Shown piece after piece: positions 47,251 through 56,219 of a DNA stretch of 64,000 nt. The notes beneath the pieces were generated by a model, which saw only the letters and a program-made list of their open reading frames with translations, searched no databases and was not told the DNA's origin. Position 1 is the stretch's first letter, and every line of letters begins with the position of its first letter. Position numbers and translations under genes: made by a program. Source of the DNA: Ciceribacter sichuanensis (lineage in GTDB: Bacteria; Pseudomonadota; Alphaproteobacteria; Rhizobiales; Rhizobiaceae); contig NZ_JAMXLX010000001.1 in the NCBI RefSeq assembly GCF_024055605.1, positions 558,001 to 622,000 on the forward strand, in the 5' to 3' direction.

Positions 47251-48183
47251 ATGGCGAAGTTTCAGAAACAGGGGAGTGAGGCGGGCAATGGATTGCCGAT
47301 GGTGCCCGTCATGCTGGCGCTTGCAACGGTCGTCATCTGGTCCGGCAACACAATTGTCAGCAAGGCCGCGATCGATGTCATTCATCCGGCTTCCATCGCC
47401 TTCTATCGCTGGGTGATCGCCTTTCTGGTGCTGATGCCCTTCGTACTGCGCTCCGCCTGGAACGAACGCGAAGTCACCCTTCGCTACGCTCCCAAACTGG
47501 CATTTCTCGGATTGATGGGCATGGTTGCTTATCAGAGCCTTGCCTATGAGGCGGCAAAGACCACGACCGCCGTCAATATGGGCGTGCTGATCGGGCTCAT
47601 TCCCCTTGTCTCGGCCTTTCTGGCCGCGCTCATTGCGAATGAGAGGCTGACCACGGCCCGTATCCTCGGCGGTATCGTGTCCTTCGTCGGCCTTCTCTAT
47701 CTGACGGCGCGGGGCGATATGGCGACCCTCACGAGTGGCGGCGTTCACGTCGGCGACGGGTTGATGCTCGTCGCGGTCTTTTCCAGCGCCCTCTACGGTG
47801 TGCTGCTCAAGCGTTGGCGCATTCCGATTTCCACCTGGCTGCAACTCTGGTGGCAGATCGGGGCGGCGGTGATGATCCTGCTGCCGTTCTGGATGATGAG
47901 CGAGAAAAGTCCGCTGACGGCGGTCAACCTGCCGCTGGTTCTTTATGCGGCGCTGCCGACATCGCTGCTCGGGCCATTCATGTGGATGATCGCCGTGCGT
48001 GAACTTGGCGCGGCCCGCTCGTCGATGTTCTTCAATCTATTCCCGGTGCTCGTCGCCGTCCTGGCGATGATCCTGCTCGGAGAGCGGCTGGAGAGCTTCC
48101 ACTACATCGGAGGAGGATTTGCCCTTGCCGGCGTGCTCATCGGTCTTCGCCAGCCCACAGGGCGGCTCGTGGCGGGCACGTGA
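47251..48183 (+). CDS. DMT-superfamily transporter (EamA family)
   Basis: The 310-residue protein has two EamA repeats with ten membrane helices: an N-terminal TVVIWSGNTIVSKAAIDVIH and a second half with SSMFFNLFPVLVAVLAMILL ending GVLIGLRQ. Divergent from the AraC-like regulator with a 95-base spacer, it is likely under its control. The substrate is unknown. Start ATG 47251 (GAGGCGCGGTC upstream) is chosen over 47236. Confidence 0.88.
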   Translation: MAKFQKQGSEAGNGLPMVPVMLALATVVIWSGNTIVSKAAIDVIHPASIAFYRWVIAFLVLMPFVLRSAWNEREVTLRYAPKLAFLGLMGMVAYQSLAYEAAKTTTAVNMGVLIGLIPLVSAFLAALIANERLTTARILGGIVSFVGLLYLTARGDMATLTSGGVHVGDGLMLVAVFSSALYGVLLKRWRIPISTWLQLWWQIGAAVMILLPFWMMSEKSPLTAVNLPLVLYAALPTSLLGPFMWMIAVRELGAARSSMFFNLFPVLVAVLAMILLGERLESFHYIGGGFALAGVLIGLRQPTGRLVAGT

Positions 48184-48228
48184 GCCGTTCCGGTGGCGTC
48201 GTTACCCGCGGTCTCTTGCCCGCCAGCC

Positions 48229-48624
48229 TCACTCGCTGGCTTTCCAGGCCGCAAGCATCAGGCCGCCGATCACGGTGATATGTTCCATCACGATGTAGAA
48301 CTCGACGGTCTTTAATGGCTCCTCCATCGTCCAGAATGTGTGAGCGATCGGGATGGTGAGCGCGGTGAAGACGCCGAGTGCGCCTGCTCCGAGCCATGTC
48401 CACCGGTTGAGGATGACCAGAAGGGAGCCGGCAAGCTGCACGAAGATGGTGGCAATTGCGAAGGACGCCGGTGGATTGAGGCCGAAATGCTGCATCTCCG
48501 CAACGGCGGCCGGGAAGTCCACGAGTTTGGAGATGCCGCTCGCCCAGAATATGTAGGTCAGCAGGATGCGGGCCACATAGCCGAACCATGTGCTCGCAGT
48601 GAGCGATGCAATGAGACTGTTCAT
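48229..48624 (-). CDS. DoxX-family membrane protein
   Basis: The 131-residue protein has four membrane helices (about 12-32, 50-70, 75-95, 105-125), with YIFWASGISKLVDFPAAVAE and LTIPIAHTFW typical of DoxX/YphA-like proteins. These are linked to redox or thiol balance in some bacteria. GGGGAGAGA precedes the ATG at 48624; the longer frame to 48735 adds no membrane segment. It is divergent from ltrA. Confidence 0.85.
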   Translation of the reverse strand: MNSLIASLTASTWFGYVARILLTYIFWASGISKLVDFPAAVAEMQHFGLNPPASFAIATIFVQLAGSLLVILNRWTWLGAGALGVFTALTIPIAHTFWTMEEPLKTVEFYIVMEHITVIGGLMLAAWKASE

Positions 48625-48795
48625 GTAATCTCTCTCCCCAGTGAACGGATGGAGAGTTTGCCTGCCTCTCAAATATTGGCAATCCTCAAAAATTGCCCTT
48701 TTGTCTTTATTCTTCCCGTTGATCTTGCGGACCAAAGAATTTCAGGGAAATTTCCCATCGTCGTATACCAATCGTGGCTCATCGGGGTGGGTGAT

Positions 48796-49932
48796 ATGAG
48801 CGAGCATACCGAGAACAGCAAACCACAGTTTCGAGCCCAGACCGTTGAACTCTTCTTCGATCTGGTCTTCGTCTATACGATTACCCGTATCACGCATCTC
48901 GTCGAGCACGCCCATGGGGCGGTTGACTATCTGCACGCCTTTGCCGTGCTGATGCTCGTCTGGTGGATGTATGGCGGCTACATCTGGCTCACCAACCATG
49001 CCCACACACCGAAGGCTATGCGGCTTGTTCTGGTGGCTGCGATGGCCGGTTTCATGGTGATGGCCTTGACCGCCTCGGCCACCGGGGGATCAGGTTCGCT
49101 GATCTTCGGAATGGCCTATCTCTTCATCGTCGTTCTGCATTTTGCCGCCTTTGCCGCGCAGGGCGGTCGCGCGGCCGCGATGGCCATGCTTCGTATCGTG
49201 CCCTTCAACCTCCTCGCGGCTCTGCTGGTGCTCGCGGGAGGTATGATGGATGCCGAATGGAGTTGGGTTCTGCTTCTGGCACCCGCAGCCCTCTATCTGT
49301 CGGTCGCGGCGATGAACACCGGCGAGGGCTTTGCGCTCGACCCCGCTCATTTCGTCGAGCGTCATGGTCTGCTGCTCATCATCGTGCTCGGAGAGACGAT
49401 CATTGCAGTGGGAACCGGTATAGGTGACGCTCCGCTGGATGTTCACACGATCGCGCGCCTGGTGCTCGGTATCGCCCTTATCGCCCTGTTGTGGTGGAGC
49501 TATTTCGATGCGGATGACGCGCTTGCCGAGCATATCATGCTCGCGGCTGACAACCGGCGGCGCACGCGCATCGCCCTGTTCGGTTACACGATCGGCCACC
49601 TTGCGATGATTGCGGGGCTGATCCTCGTCGCGGCCGGTCTCAAGGCGGCGGTTGGTGCTCCCGGTGGAGCGGAAGGGCACGGTTCGGAAATGCTGCTGGC
49701 GACGGGGGTCGCGGTCTATCTGGCTGCGGACGTGTTCTTCCGCCGTCTGGCCGGGCTTGCGCCGGTGATGGTCCGTCTGGTCGCGGCGCTGGTGTTCGCG
49801 CTGGTGCCATTGCTGCATCTGCCCTTGCATGGCGCTGTATTGATTGCGGTTCTTGCTGCTGGAATTGTTCTTGTCTTGCTGACCGAGGCGACCCTGTCCA
49901 GAGGTCGTTCCGCTTTGCTGCGCGCGGAGTAA
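48796..49932 (+). CDS. Low temperature requirement protein A (LtrA) family
   Basis: The 378-residue membrane protein has about ten helices and the LtrA signatures TVELFFDLVFVYTITRITHL near the N-terminus, MLVWWMYGGYIWLTNHA, and HFVERHGLLLIIVLGETIIA with the conserved His/Glu pair. The name comes from growth in the cold in Listeria; the molecular role is not known. ATG 48796 follows GGGGTGGGTG; the long frame upstream to 48340 is antisense to doxX and rejected. Confidence 0.9.
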   Translation: MSEHTENSKPQFRAQTVELFFDLVFVYTITRITHLVEHAHGAVDYLHAFAVLMLVWWMYGGYIWLTNHAHTPKAMRLVLVAAMAGFMVMALTASATGGSGSLIFGMAYLFIVVLHFAAFAAQGGRAAAMAMLRIVPFNLLAALLVLAGGMMDAEWSWVLLLAPAALYLSVAAMNTGEGFALDPAHFVERHGLLLIIVLGETIIAVGTGIGDAPLDVHTIARLVLGIALIALLWWSYFDADDALAEHIMLAADNRRRTRIALFGYTIGHLAMIAGLILVAAGLKAAVGAPGGAEGHGSEMLLATGVAVYLAADVFFRRLAGLAPVMVRLVAALVFALVPLLHLPLHGAVLIAVLAAGIVLVLLTEATLSRGRSALLRAE

Positions 49933-50045
49933 GTAAATCCCGCCATAAGCAGGGAGTATTTACGAGGCTCTCCGTGGATTAACTCCGCATTAACCATGAT
50001 TTCCTTAATTTGCCGTCATTCGACGAACACATTGAGGACATCAAA

Positions 50046-50660
50046 ATGACGATCTCGCGCCGCGGTCTGCTGATTGGTTTGCCGCTCTTCGTGGCCGGTT
50101 GCCAGTCGGTTCCGAACCAGCAGGCGATGTATGGAGATCGTCCGGAAGAGCCTCATCCGCTGAAGAAGATCCCCATCGAGAAGATCAAGCCGGAACTGCG
50201 CAGGCAGGAAGTGGCTTACGCAACCACTGAGGCGGCAGGCACCATCGTCGTAGATACGCCGGCCCGTCGGCTCTACTACGTTCTGGGCGAGGGGCGTGCC
50301 ATGCGCTACGGCGTCGGCGTTGGCCGTAACGGTTATGCACTGGCCGGCAGCGCCTATATCGGCCGCAAGGCCGAATGGCCGACCTGGACGCCGACCGGCA
50401 ACATGATTCGCCGCGATCCGGAAAAGAACCTGAAATATGCTGGCGGCCTGCCGGGCGGCATCAACAATCCGCTCGGCGCACGCGCCATCTATCTTTACCG
50501 CGGTGGCAACGACACCATGTTCCGCATCCACGGCACCAACCAGCCATGGTCGATCGGCCAGGCGATGTCGTCCGGTTGCGTGCGCATGATGAACCACGAC
50601 GTCATCGATCTTTACGAACGCGTCAAGGTCGGCGGACGGGTCGTCGTCCTGCAGGCCTGA
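50046..50660 (+). CDS. L,D-transpeptidase (YkuD domain) lipoprotein
   Basis: The 204-residue product has a twin-Arg-like n-region (TISRRGLL) and lipobox FVAGC at about 18, then the YkuD domain (about 60-204). The active site is clear: RIHGTNQPWSIGQAMSSGCVRM with the His and nucleophilic Cys. It should cross-link peptidoglycan by 3-3 bonds or attach outer-membrane proteins to it. In rhizobia many copies exist. It has a well-defined stop and no obvious operon partner. Confidence 0.92.
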   Translation: MTISRRGLLIGLPLFVAGCQSVPNQQAMYGDRPEEPHPLKKIPIEKIKPELRRQEVAYATTEAAGTIVVDTPARRLYYVLGEGRAMRYGVGVGRNGYALAGSAYIGRKAEWPTWTPTGNMIRRDPEKNLKYAGGLPGGINNPLGARAIYLYRGGNDTMFRIHGTNQPWSIGQAMSSGCVRMMNHDVIDLYERVKVGGRVVVLQA

Positions 50661-50673
50661 GGGCCGGAAGGTA

Positions 50674-51579
50674 TCAGGAGCGACGGGAGAGGATGCCGGT
50701 GGAAAGAAGCACACCGGCTCCCGTGACCAGCGTCGCGGCAATCGTCAGCGCACCCAGAGGTTCACCCAGCAGGACCGCGCCGCCAAGTGCTGCGGCAACC
50801 GGCGTGACGGCGGTGTAGGCGGCCGCCTGTGTGCCGCCGAGCGCCCTGACGGCATTGCCATAGAGGATCGTCGCCAGCAGCCCGGACAATAGGCCTTGCG
50901 TCACCACCTGCAGACCGGTCTCGCCGACCGGCGCTTCCAGCAGATGCGTGCCGAGAAAAGGAATGAGCGCGAGGTTGATGATCGTCGACCAGACGCAGAT
51001 CAGCGCTCCGCCCTCATAGGCGGAAAGTCCCGAGTGCCGGAAGGCGTGGGTGTAGATCGCCCAGAGCACCGCGCCGATGGGCAGGACCACATAGCTTTTC
51101 CAGCTCAAGGCGCCGGTCGAGAGACTGCCGAGCAGCAGCAGCACGCCGCCGCAGAAGATGGCGGCCATTCCAAGCCGGCGCATGCGGTCCGGTCTTTCTC
51201 CAAGCAACACCACGCCGATCAGCGCGACCGCGAGAGGCATGACGCCCGGCAGCAGGACACCCGCAGCCGATGCAGGCGTTGCCTTCATGCCGAAGGCGAC
51301 CACCTGAAAAAACGGTGCGCCGGAACCGAGAACCATCAGGACCAGCGGCAGCTTGGGTGTTTTTTTCGGCCAGAGCCCCGTCTTTAGCCAGACAGGAGCA
51401 AGCACCAGAGCCGGTATGCCATACCGCAGCAGGCTGAGGTCGAGGGAAGAAAGCGAAGTGCCGACGCTGTGGCGCGTCGAAATCAGCCACGCAGCCCATA
51501 TCAGGACCACTGAGAGTGCCGATATGGCTCCGAGGCCGGCTGAAAGGGGAGGTCGGGTGACGGTGCTGACGGTGGTCAT
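50674..51579 (-). CDS. DMT-superfamily transporter (EamA family)
   Basis: The 301-residue transporter has ten helices in two EamA repeats. Signatures include SVVLIWAAWLISTRHSVG at the start and AVTPVAAALGGAVLLGEPLG at the end. AGGAGAGTC precedes ATG 51579. It is divergent from an Lrp/AsnC regulator (126-base spacer), a pairing often seen for amino acid exporters, so an amino acid or analogue is a plausible substrate. Confidence 0.88.
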   Translation of the reverse strand: MTTVSTVTRPPLSAGLGAISALSVVLIWAAWLISTRHSVGTSLSSLDLSLLRYGIPALVLAPVWLKTGLWPKKTPKLPLVLMVLGSGAPFFQVVAFGMKATPASAAGVLLPGVMPLAVALIGVVLLGERPDRMRRLGMAAIFCGGVLLLLGSLSTGALSWKSYVVLPIGAVLWAIYTHAFRHSGLSAYEGGALICVWSTIINLALIPFLGTHLLEAPVGETGLQVVTQGLLSGLLATILYGNAVRALGGTQAAAYTAVTPVAAALGGAVLLGEPLGALTIAATLVTGAGVLLSTGILSRRS

Positions 51580-51705
51580 GGGGGACTCTCCTGATGCGAT
51601 GCATGAGGATAGCGCCAGATGGACGGGTATGTCCTTGCCATTTGTGCTTGCAAAGTCCACTATATTGGCAGAAAATTGCGTTATGAAACTATAATGGTAG
51701 GAAAT

Positions 51706-52182
51706 ATGCCAAAACTCGACAAATTCGATCTGGCAATCCTTGAGGCCCTCCAGCAGGACGCCCGCGCGACCAATGTCGAGATTGCCGAACGAGTGAACCT
51801 TTCGCCGTCACCTTGCCTTCGCCGGATACGACTGCTGGAAGAGAGCGGCGTCATTCGTGGCTACCGCGCCGATATCGATCGCGGAACGGTCGGGTTGGAT
51901 CTCACCGTCTTTGTGACCTTCAAGGTCGCCCATCACACGCGGGAACACGCCCATGCCTTTCAGCAGGCGCTCCAGGCGCTGCCCGAAGTCGTCGGCTGCT
52001 ACATGATCTCCGGGAATTCCGATTTTCTTGCGGAAGTGGTGGTCGAAAACCTCGCGGCCTATGAGGCGTTGCTGACCGACAAGTTGCTGGTTCTGCCGCA
52101 TGTCACCGACATCCAGTCGAATTTCGCGATCCGCAGCGTCAAGACGAGCGGACCGCTGAAACTGCCGGCGGCGAAAGGTTAG
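51706..52182 (+). CDS. Lrp/AsnC-family transcriptional regulator
   Basis: The 158-residue regulator has an N-terminal helix-turn-helix (DKFDLAILEALQQDARATNV, RVNLSPSPCLRRIRLLEESG) and a C-terminal RAM domain (VVGCYMISGNSDFLAEVVVE) that binds amino acids and forms octamers. It lies divergent from a DMT transporter, its probable target. The ATG at 51706 has TAGGAAAT just upstream. Confidence 0.93.
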   Translation: MPKLDKFDLAILEALQQDARATNVEIAERVNLSPSPCLRRIRLLEESGVIRGYRADIDRGTVGLDLTVFVTFKVAHHTREHAHAFQQALQALPEVVGCYMISGNSDFLAEVVVENLAAYEALLTDKLLVLPHVTDIQSNFAIRSVKTSGPLKLPAAKG

Positions 52183-52205
52183 CTCCGCCGCCGAGGTGTC
52201 TTGCC

Positions 52206-53222
52206 TCAAAAGCCTTCCAGAACGACCTTGCCGGTGGTGCGGCCGCTTTCGATGAGCGCATGGGCCTTCTTGAGGTTTTCCGCGTTGATGGTCCCGAGCG
52301 TCTGCGACAGGGTCGTGCGGATCTTGCCGGCATCGACGAGATCGGCGACGTGATCAAGGAGTTTGTGCTGCTCGATCATGTCGGCGGTCTGGTGTACGGG
52401 GCGGGCAAACATCATCTCCCAGTGAACGGAAACGGCCTTGCCCTTGAAGGGCATGATGTCATAGCCGTCCTTCATGTCGTCGATCAGCACCACGCGGCCC
52501 TGCGGGGCGATCAGTTCGGCGATCTGCAGCCGGTGCTGCGCGCTGCCGGCGACGGAGAACACGAAGGCCGGAGCGCCGATGCCAAGCGCGGCATATTCGG
52601 CGGCGAGCGGCTTCGAATGGTCGATCACATGATGGGCACCGAGCGCCTTTGCCCATTCGGCGGATTCCGGCCGCGACGCGGTGGCGATCACAGTCAGGTC
52701 CGTCAGGGTGCGGGCAAGCTGGATGGCGATGGAGCCGACCCCGCCGGCGCCGCCGGTGATCAGGATGGCATTGTTGACGCCGGGCACCTTGTCGGCAACC
52801 TTAAGCCGGTGAAAGATCGACTCATAGGCCGTGATTGCGGTAAGCGGCAGGGCTGCGGCTTCGGCAAAGCCGAGCGAGGAGGGCATCCGTCCAACAATCC
52901 GTTCGTCCACAAGATGAAACTCGCTGTCGGTACCGGGCCTGTTGATGGCGCCGGCATAGAACACCTTGTCGCCCGGCTTGAACAGCGTGACCTTTTCGCC
53001 GACCGCCTTGACGATGCCCGCCGCATCGAAACCGAGGATGCGGTATTCGCCTTCCGGCGGCGTGGCGCCTGCGCGGACCTTGGTGTCGACCGGATTGACG
53101 GACACGGCCTTGACCTCGACCAGCAGGTCATGACCGGCTGCGACGGGTTCGGGCAGGGTAATGTCGAGAAGGGAATCGTCGGCCGAGATGGGGCCTGACT
53201 TCAGATAACCGACTGCGCGCAT
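52206..53222 (-). CDS. Quinone oxidoreductase / zinc-type alcohol dehydrogenase-like
   Basis: The 338-residue protein of the MDR superfamily has a GroES-like N-domain (VKAVSVNPVDTKVRAG, GFDAAGIVKAVGEKV) and a Rossmann domain with ILITGGAGGVGSIAIQLAR. It lacks the Cys zinc ligands of alcohol dehydrogenases, so it fits the zinc-free quinone oxidoreductase (QOR) group, NADPH-dependent reductases of quinones or enones. AAGGAG precedes ATG 53222. A divergent HxlR-type gene with a Cys-bearing N-terminus suggests redox control. Confidence 0.9.
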   Translation of the reverse strand: MRAVGYLKSGPISADDSLLDITLPEPVAAGHDLLVEVKAVSVNPVDTKVRAGATPPEGEYRILGFDAAGIVKAVGEKVTLFKPGDKVFYAGAINRPGTDSEFHLVDERIVGRMPSSLGFAEAAALPLTAITAYESIFHRLKVADKVPGVNNAILITGGAGGVGSIAIQLARTLTDLTVIATASRPESAEWAKALGAHHVIDHSKPLAAEYAALGIGAPAFVFSVAGSAQHRLQIAELIAPQGRVVLIDDMKDGYDIMPFKGKAVSVHWEMMFARPVHQTADMIEQHKLLDHVADLVDAGKIRTTLSQTLGTINAENLKKAHALIESGRTTGKVVLEGF

Positions 53223-53323
53223 GGAAATCTCCTTGGGATTGTTAGCACGCCATTCAATTGATACATATGTTGCGACTTCGCAAGAATGCACATTTTCTGT
53301 CCGTAGCGACCTAAAATGTATGT

Positions 53324-53341
53324 AGTATCAAAAAGGATACT
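53324..53341 (+). promoter_or_regulatory. Palindromic operator candidate in the qor/hxlR spacer
   Basis: agtatc (53324-53329) and gatact (53336-53341) form a perfect inverted repeat separated by aaaaag, just 5 bases before the hxlR ATG. The GTATC/GATAC form is like sites bound by HxlR proteins. A related ttgatacata lies on the qor side (53257-53266). Confidence 0.5.
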
Positions 53342-53345
53342 GTAA

Positions 53346-53768
53346 ATGTCCCGACCCCGCGCCAAGCTCACGAACAATTTTCCCGGCTGCCCCGTGGAAT
53401 CCACGCTCAGTTTTCTCGATGGAAAATGGAAGGGCGTGATCCTCTACCACCTGATCACCTGCGGCACGCTGCGCTTCTCCGAACTGCAGCGCAAGCTGCA
53501 GAGCATCACCCAGCGCATGCTGACCAAGCAGTTGAGGGAACTGGAAGAGAGCGGCATCGTCACGCGCACGGTTTTCCCGGTCGTGCCGCCGCGGGTCGAT
53601 TACAGCCTGACGCCGCTCGGTCTCAGCCTGGAGCCGGTGATCCTGGCGCTCGAGCAATGGGGGCAGCGCCACGTCGTCTGCCGCAACGGCGCGAAATACG
53701 CAGTTGCGCCGGACGACCCGTCAAAGGAAGTGGAGTTGAAGCGGGCCGAGGAGCTGACCGCCGCCTGA
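53346..53768 (+). CDS. HxlR-family transcriptional regulator (QorR-like)
   Basis: The 140-residue winged-helix protein begins RAKLTNNFPGCPVESTLSFL, with one conserved Cys (about residue 15) at the place used by YodB/QorR regulators to sense quinones and aldehydes, then LDGKWKGVILYHLI and RMLTKQLRELEESGIVTR (recognition helix) and VDYSLTPLG (wing). It is divergent from the qor-like gene, and a palindrome lies before its start, so autoregulation and quinone-triggered derepression are likely. Confidence 0.9.
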   Translation: MSRPRAKLTNNFPGCPVESTLSFLDGKWKGVILYHLITCGTLRFSELQRKLQSITQRMLTKQLRELEESGIVTRTVFPVVPPRVDYSLTPLGLSLEPVILALEQWGQRHVVCRNGAKYAVAPDDPSKEVELKRAEELTAA

Positions 53769-53779
53769 TCGGCTTGCGA

Positions 53780-55021
53780 TCAGGCGCTCGCCTTGGCCGT
53801 CGCTGGGGCCTTCCGCTCCAGCGCAATCGAGATCAGGAAGACCACGAGACCGAGGAGCGACAGCGCCGAGCCGACATAGCCGGTGGCGCCATAGCCGTAG
53901 CCATTGGCAATGACGAGACCGCCGAGCCATGCGCCAAGCGCATTGGCAATGTTGAAGGCGGAGTGGTTGGAAGCGGCGGCAAGTGTCTGGGCATCGGCCG
54001 CGACGTCCATCAGCCGGGTCTGCACGGCAGGGCAGGCGGCAAAGCCGCAGCCGGTGAGGAAGACGCAGATGCACAGCATCACCGGATCGGCCGCCGTCAG
54101 CGAGAAGATCGCCATAAGCACGACGTTGAATGCCAGCATGCCGCCGATCGTGCCCTTCAGCGAATAGTCCGCCATGCGCGACCCGACGACGTTTCCGACA
54201 TTCATGCCGATGCCGAACAGCGCCAGGACGATCGCCACCATGCTGGCCGGCATGCCGGCGGTATCGGTGGTGGTCTTGGCGATATAGCTGAAGATCGAGA
54301 ACATGCCGCCGAAGCCAACGGCTGCTACCGCGAGCGTCAGCCAGACCTGCAGTCGGGCGAATGCGCCGAGTTCGCGCCGGACGCTCGCACCCTCCGCAAC
54401 CTTGTCCTTGGGCAGGTAGAGCGCGATCAGCAACACGGTCAGCGCGCCGATGGCGCCGACCATGAAGAAGGCCGAGCGCCAGTTCATCTGCTGGCCGATG
54501 AAGGTCGCAATCGGCGTGCCGATGAGGGTGGCGATGGTGAGGCCGAGCATGACGCGTCCGACGGCGCGCGCGCGCCGGTGCGGCGGTACCATGGAGGCCG
54601 CGACAAGCGCCGCCACGCCGAAATAGGCGCCATGCGGCAACCCGGTGATGAAGCGCAGCGCCGTGAAGCTCCAGAAACCCGGAGCCAGCGCCGACAGGAT
54701 GTTGCCGAGGGCAAAGACGCCCATCAGGGCGAGAAGCAGTGTCTTGCGAGGCAGTTTCGCCGCCAGCACTGCGATGATCGGCGCGCCGACGACGACGCCC
54801 AGCGCATAGGCGGTAATCACCGTGCCCGCATCGGGAACGCTGACGCCATAGGTCGTTGCCACATCCGGCAGCAGGCCCATGATGACGAATTCGCCGGTGC
54901 CGATACCGAAGCCGCCTGCGGCAAGCGCAATCTCGATCAGCAGCACCATCATCGGCGTCAGCGCAGGCGAGGCCTGATCGCGGTCGGATGACGAGGAGGG
55001 CAGGGCGGTACAGTCGGTCAT
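53780..55021 (-). CDS. MFS transporter (DHA1, AraJ/YdhP-like)
   Basis: The 413-residue protein has twelve membrane helices. The N-terminal half carries GFGIGTGEFVIMGLLPDVAT, AVLAAKLPRKTLLLALMGVF (motif A) and RFITGLPHGAYFGVAALVAA, characteristic of the AraJ/YdhP sugar- and drug-efflux branch. It is convergent with hxlR (stops 11 bases apart). The substrate is unknown. Confidence 0.9.
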   Translation of the reverse strand: MTDCTALPSSSSDRDQASPALTPMMVLLIEIALAAGGFGIGTGEFVIMGLLPDVATTYGVSVPDAGTVITAYALGVVVGAPIIAVLAAKLPRKTLLLALMGVFALGNILSALAPGFWSFTALRFITGLPHGAYFGVAALVAASMVPPHRRARAVGRVMLGLTIATLIGTPIATFIGQQMNWRSAFFMVGAIGALTVLLIALYLPKDKVAEGASVRRELGAFARLQVWLTLAVAAVGFGGMFSIFSYIAKTTTDTAGMPASMVAIVLALFGIGMNVGNVVGSRMADYSLKGTIGGMLAFNVVLMAIFSLTAADPVMLCICVFLTGCGFAACPAVQTRLMDVAADAQTLAAASNHSAFNIANALGAWLGGLVIANGYGYGATGYVGSALSLLGLVVFLISIALERKAPATAKASA

Positions 55022-55292
55022 GGAACCACCTTCAACGGACGACGCGTCGCGGTCCTGTCAACGGATATGAAACTGGAGGGTGAGAGATTGCCGGGAAATA
55101 CGACACTTCTCTGCGAAGCATGATTTGACACTTATCATGCATTTGTGCATTGCCGCAAAGGGCTTTCACGCTGTCGCTTGAATTTTGCCCGCCGTCTCAC
55201 GATTTCTCGTCTGGCAAGAAACCATTGGCCCGCATGGGCGTTGCATCCCGACGGCGGCGCAGCATGCCGGGCGACACTGTGATCGAGGGAAA

Positions 55293-56198
55293 ATGAAGGT
55301 CAGGGCAGTCTTCAATCGGGATGGCGGTACGTTCAGGACCACCGACATGAAAGAGTATTGCGCCCGCGCGACCCAGACATTCCGTGCCGCAGGCCACGAA
55401 ATCGAGTGCCATGTCGTCGAGGGCTCAGAGGTATTGGAGGCGCTGCAACGTGCGGCCGGCGAACAGGGCGTGGAGGTGTTGGTCGCGGGTGGCGGCGACG
55501 GCACGATTTCGGCCGCCGCGGCGATTGCCTGGAAGGCCGGCCTGCCGCTCGGCGTCATCCCCGCCGGAACGATGAACCTCTTTTCCCGCTCGTTGAAGGT
55601 CCCGCTCGACATTCGCGCGGCACTTCCCGCGCTGGCCACGGGAACGGTTCAGTCGGTCGATATTTCGACCGCCAACGGAAAGCCGTTCGTGCATCAGTTT
55701 TCCGCCGGCATGCATGCGCGCATGGTGCGCATGCGGGACTCGATGAGCTACGCCTCCCGCTTTGGAAAGATGCGGGCAAGCTTGCGCGCGGCTCTGGGAG
55801 TCATGCTGAGACCTTCCCGTTTCGAGGTGATCTTCGACATAGACCATGATGGCCGCCGCGAGCATCGTCTGGTTTCGGCGATTTCGGTCTCCAACAATCC
55901 CTTCGGCAAGAACCCGCTGTTCTTTGCCGACGACCTGACCAGCGGCAAGCTCGGCGTCTATCTCACCGATCCCGTGGGGCCGGCGGGTGTCGTGAAGCTG
56001 GCGGTTGATATCCTGCGCGGGCGGATGAAGGACAACGAGGCCGTCACCGCCGCGACCGCCGAGGTCGTGAGGCTGCATTTTCCCAAACGCCGCCATGGCG
56101 CGCTCTGCGTCATGGACGGGGAATTGCTGCATATGCCGCGCGATGTCGAACTGCGCCAGCATGCCGGTGAGCTGAAGGTGCTCGTGCCGGCTGTCTGA
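55293..56198 (+). CDS. Diacylglycerol-kinase-like lipid kinase
   Basis: The 301-residue protein has the DAGK catalytic domain. Its nucleotide site LVAGGGDGTISAAAAIAWKA is near residue 66-85, followed by GVIPAGTMNLFSRSL; the GGGDGT and P.GT.N motifs are those of YegS/DgkB/sphingosine-kinase enzymes. It probably phosphorylates a lipid with ATP. Start ATG 55293 follows GAGGGA. No linked lipid gene is present, so the substrate stays open. Confidence 0.9.
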   Translation: MKVRAVFNRDGGTFRTTDMKEYCARATQTFRAAGHEIECHVVEGSEVLEALQRAAGEQGVEVLVAGGGDGTISAAAAIAWKAGLPLGVIPAGTMNLFSRSLKVPLDIRAALPALATGTVQSVDISTANGKPFVHQFSAGMHARMVRMRDSMSYASRFGKMRASLRAALGVMLRPSRFEVIFDIDHDGRREHRLVSAISVSNNPFGKNPLFFADDLTSGKLGVYLTDPVGPAGVVKLAVDILRGRMKDNEAVTAATAEVVRLHFPKRRHGALCVMDGELLHMPRDVELRQHAGELKVLVPAV

Positions 56199-56219
56199 CG
56201 CAGTTGCCCATCCGCATTC

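Noticed and set aside
48340-48795. Long N-terminal extension of the LtrA frame
   Set aside because: It runs antisense through doxX and lacks any family similarity; LtrA motifs begin right after ATG 48796.
53426-54991. 521-codon + strand frame opposite the MFS gene
   Set aside because: Low-complexity, charged translation with no family features; a shadow of hxlR and of the MFS gene.
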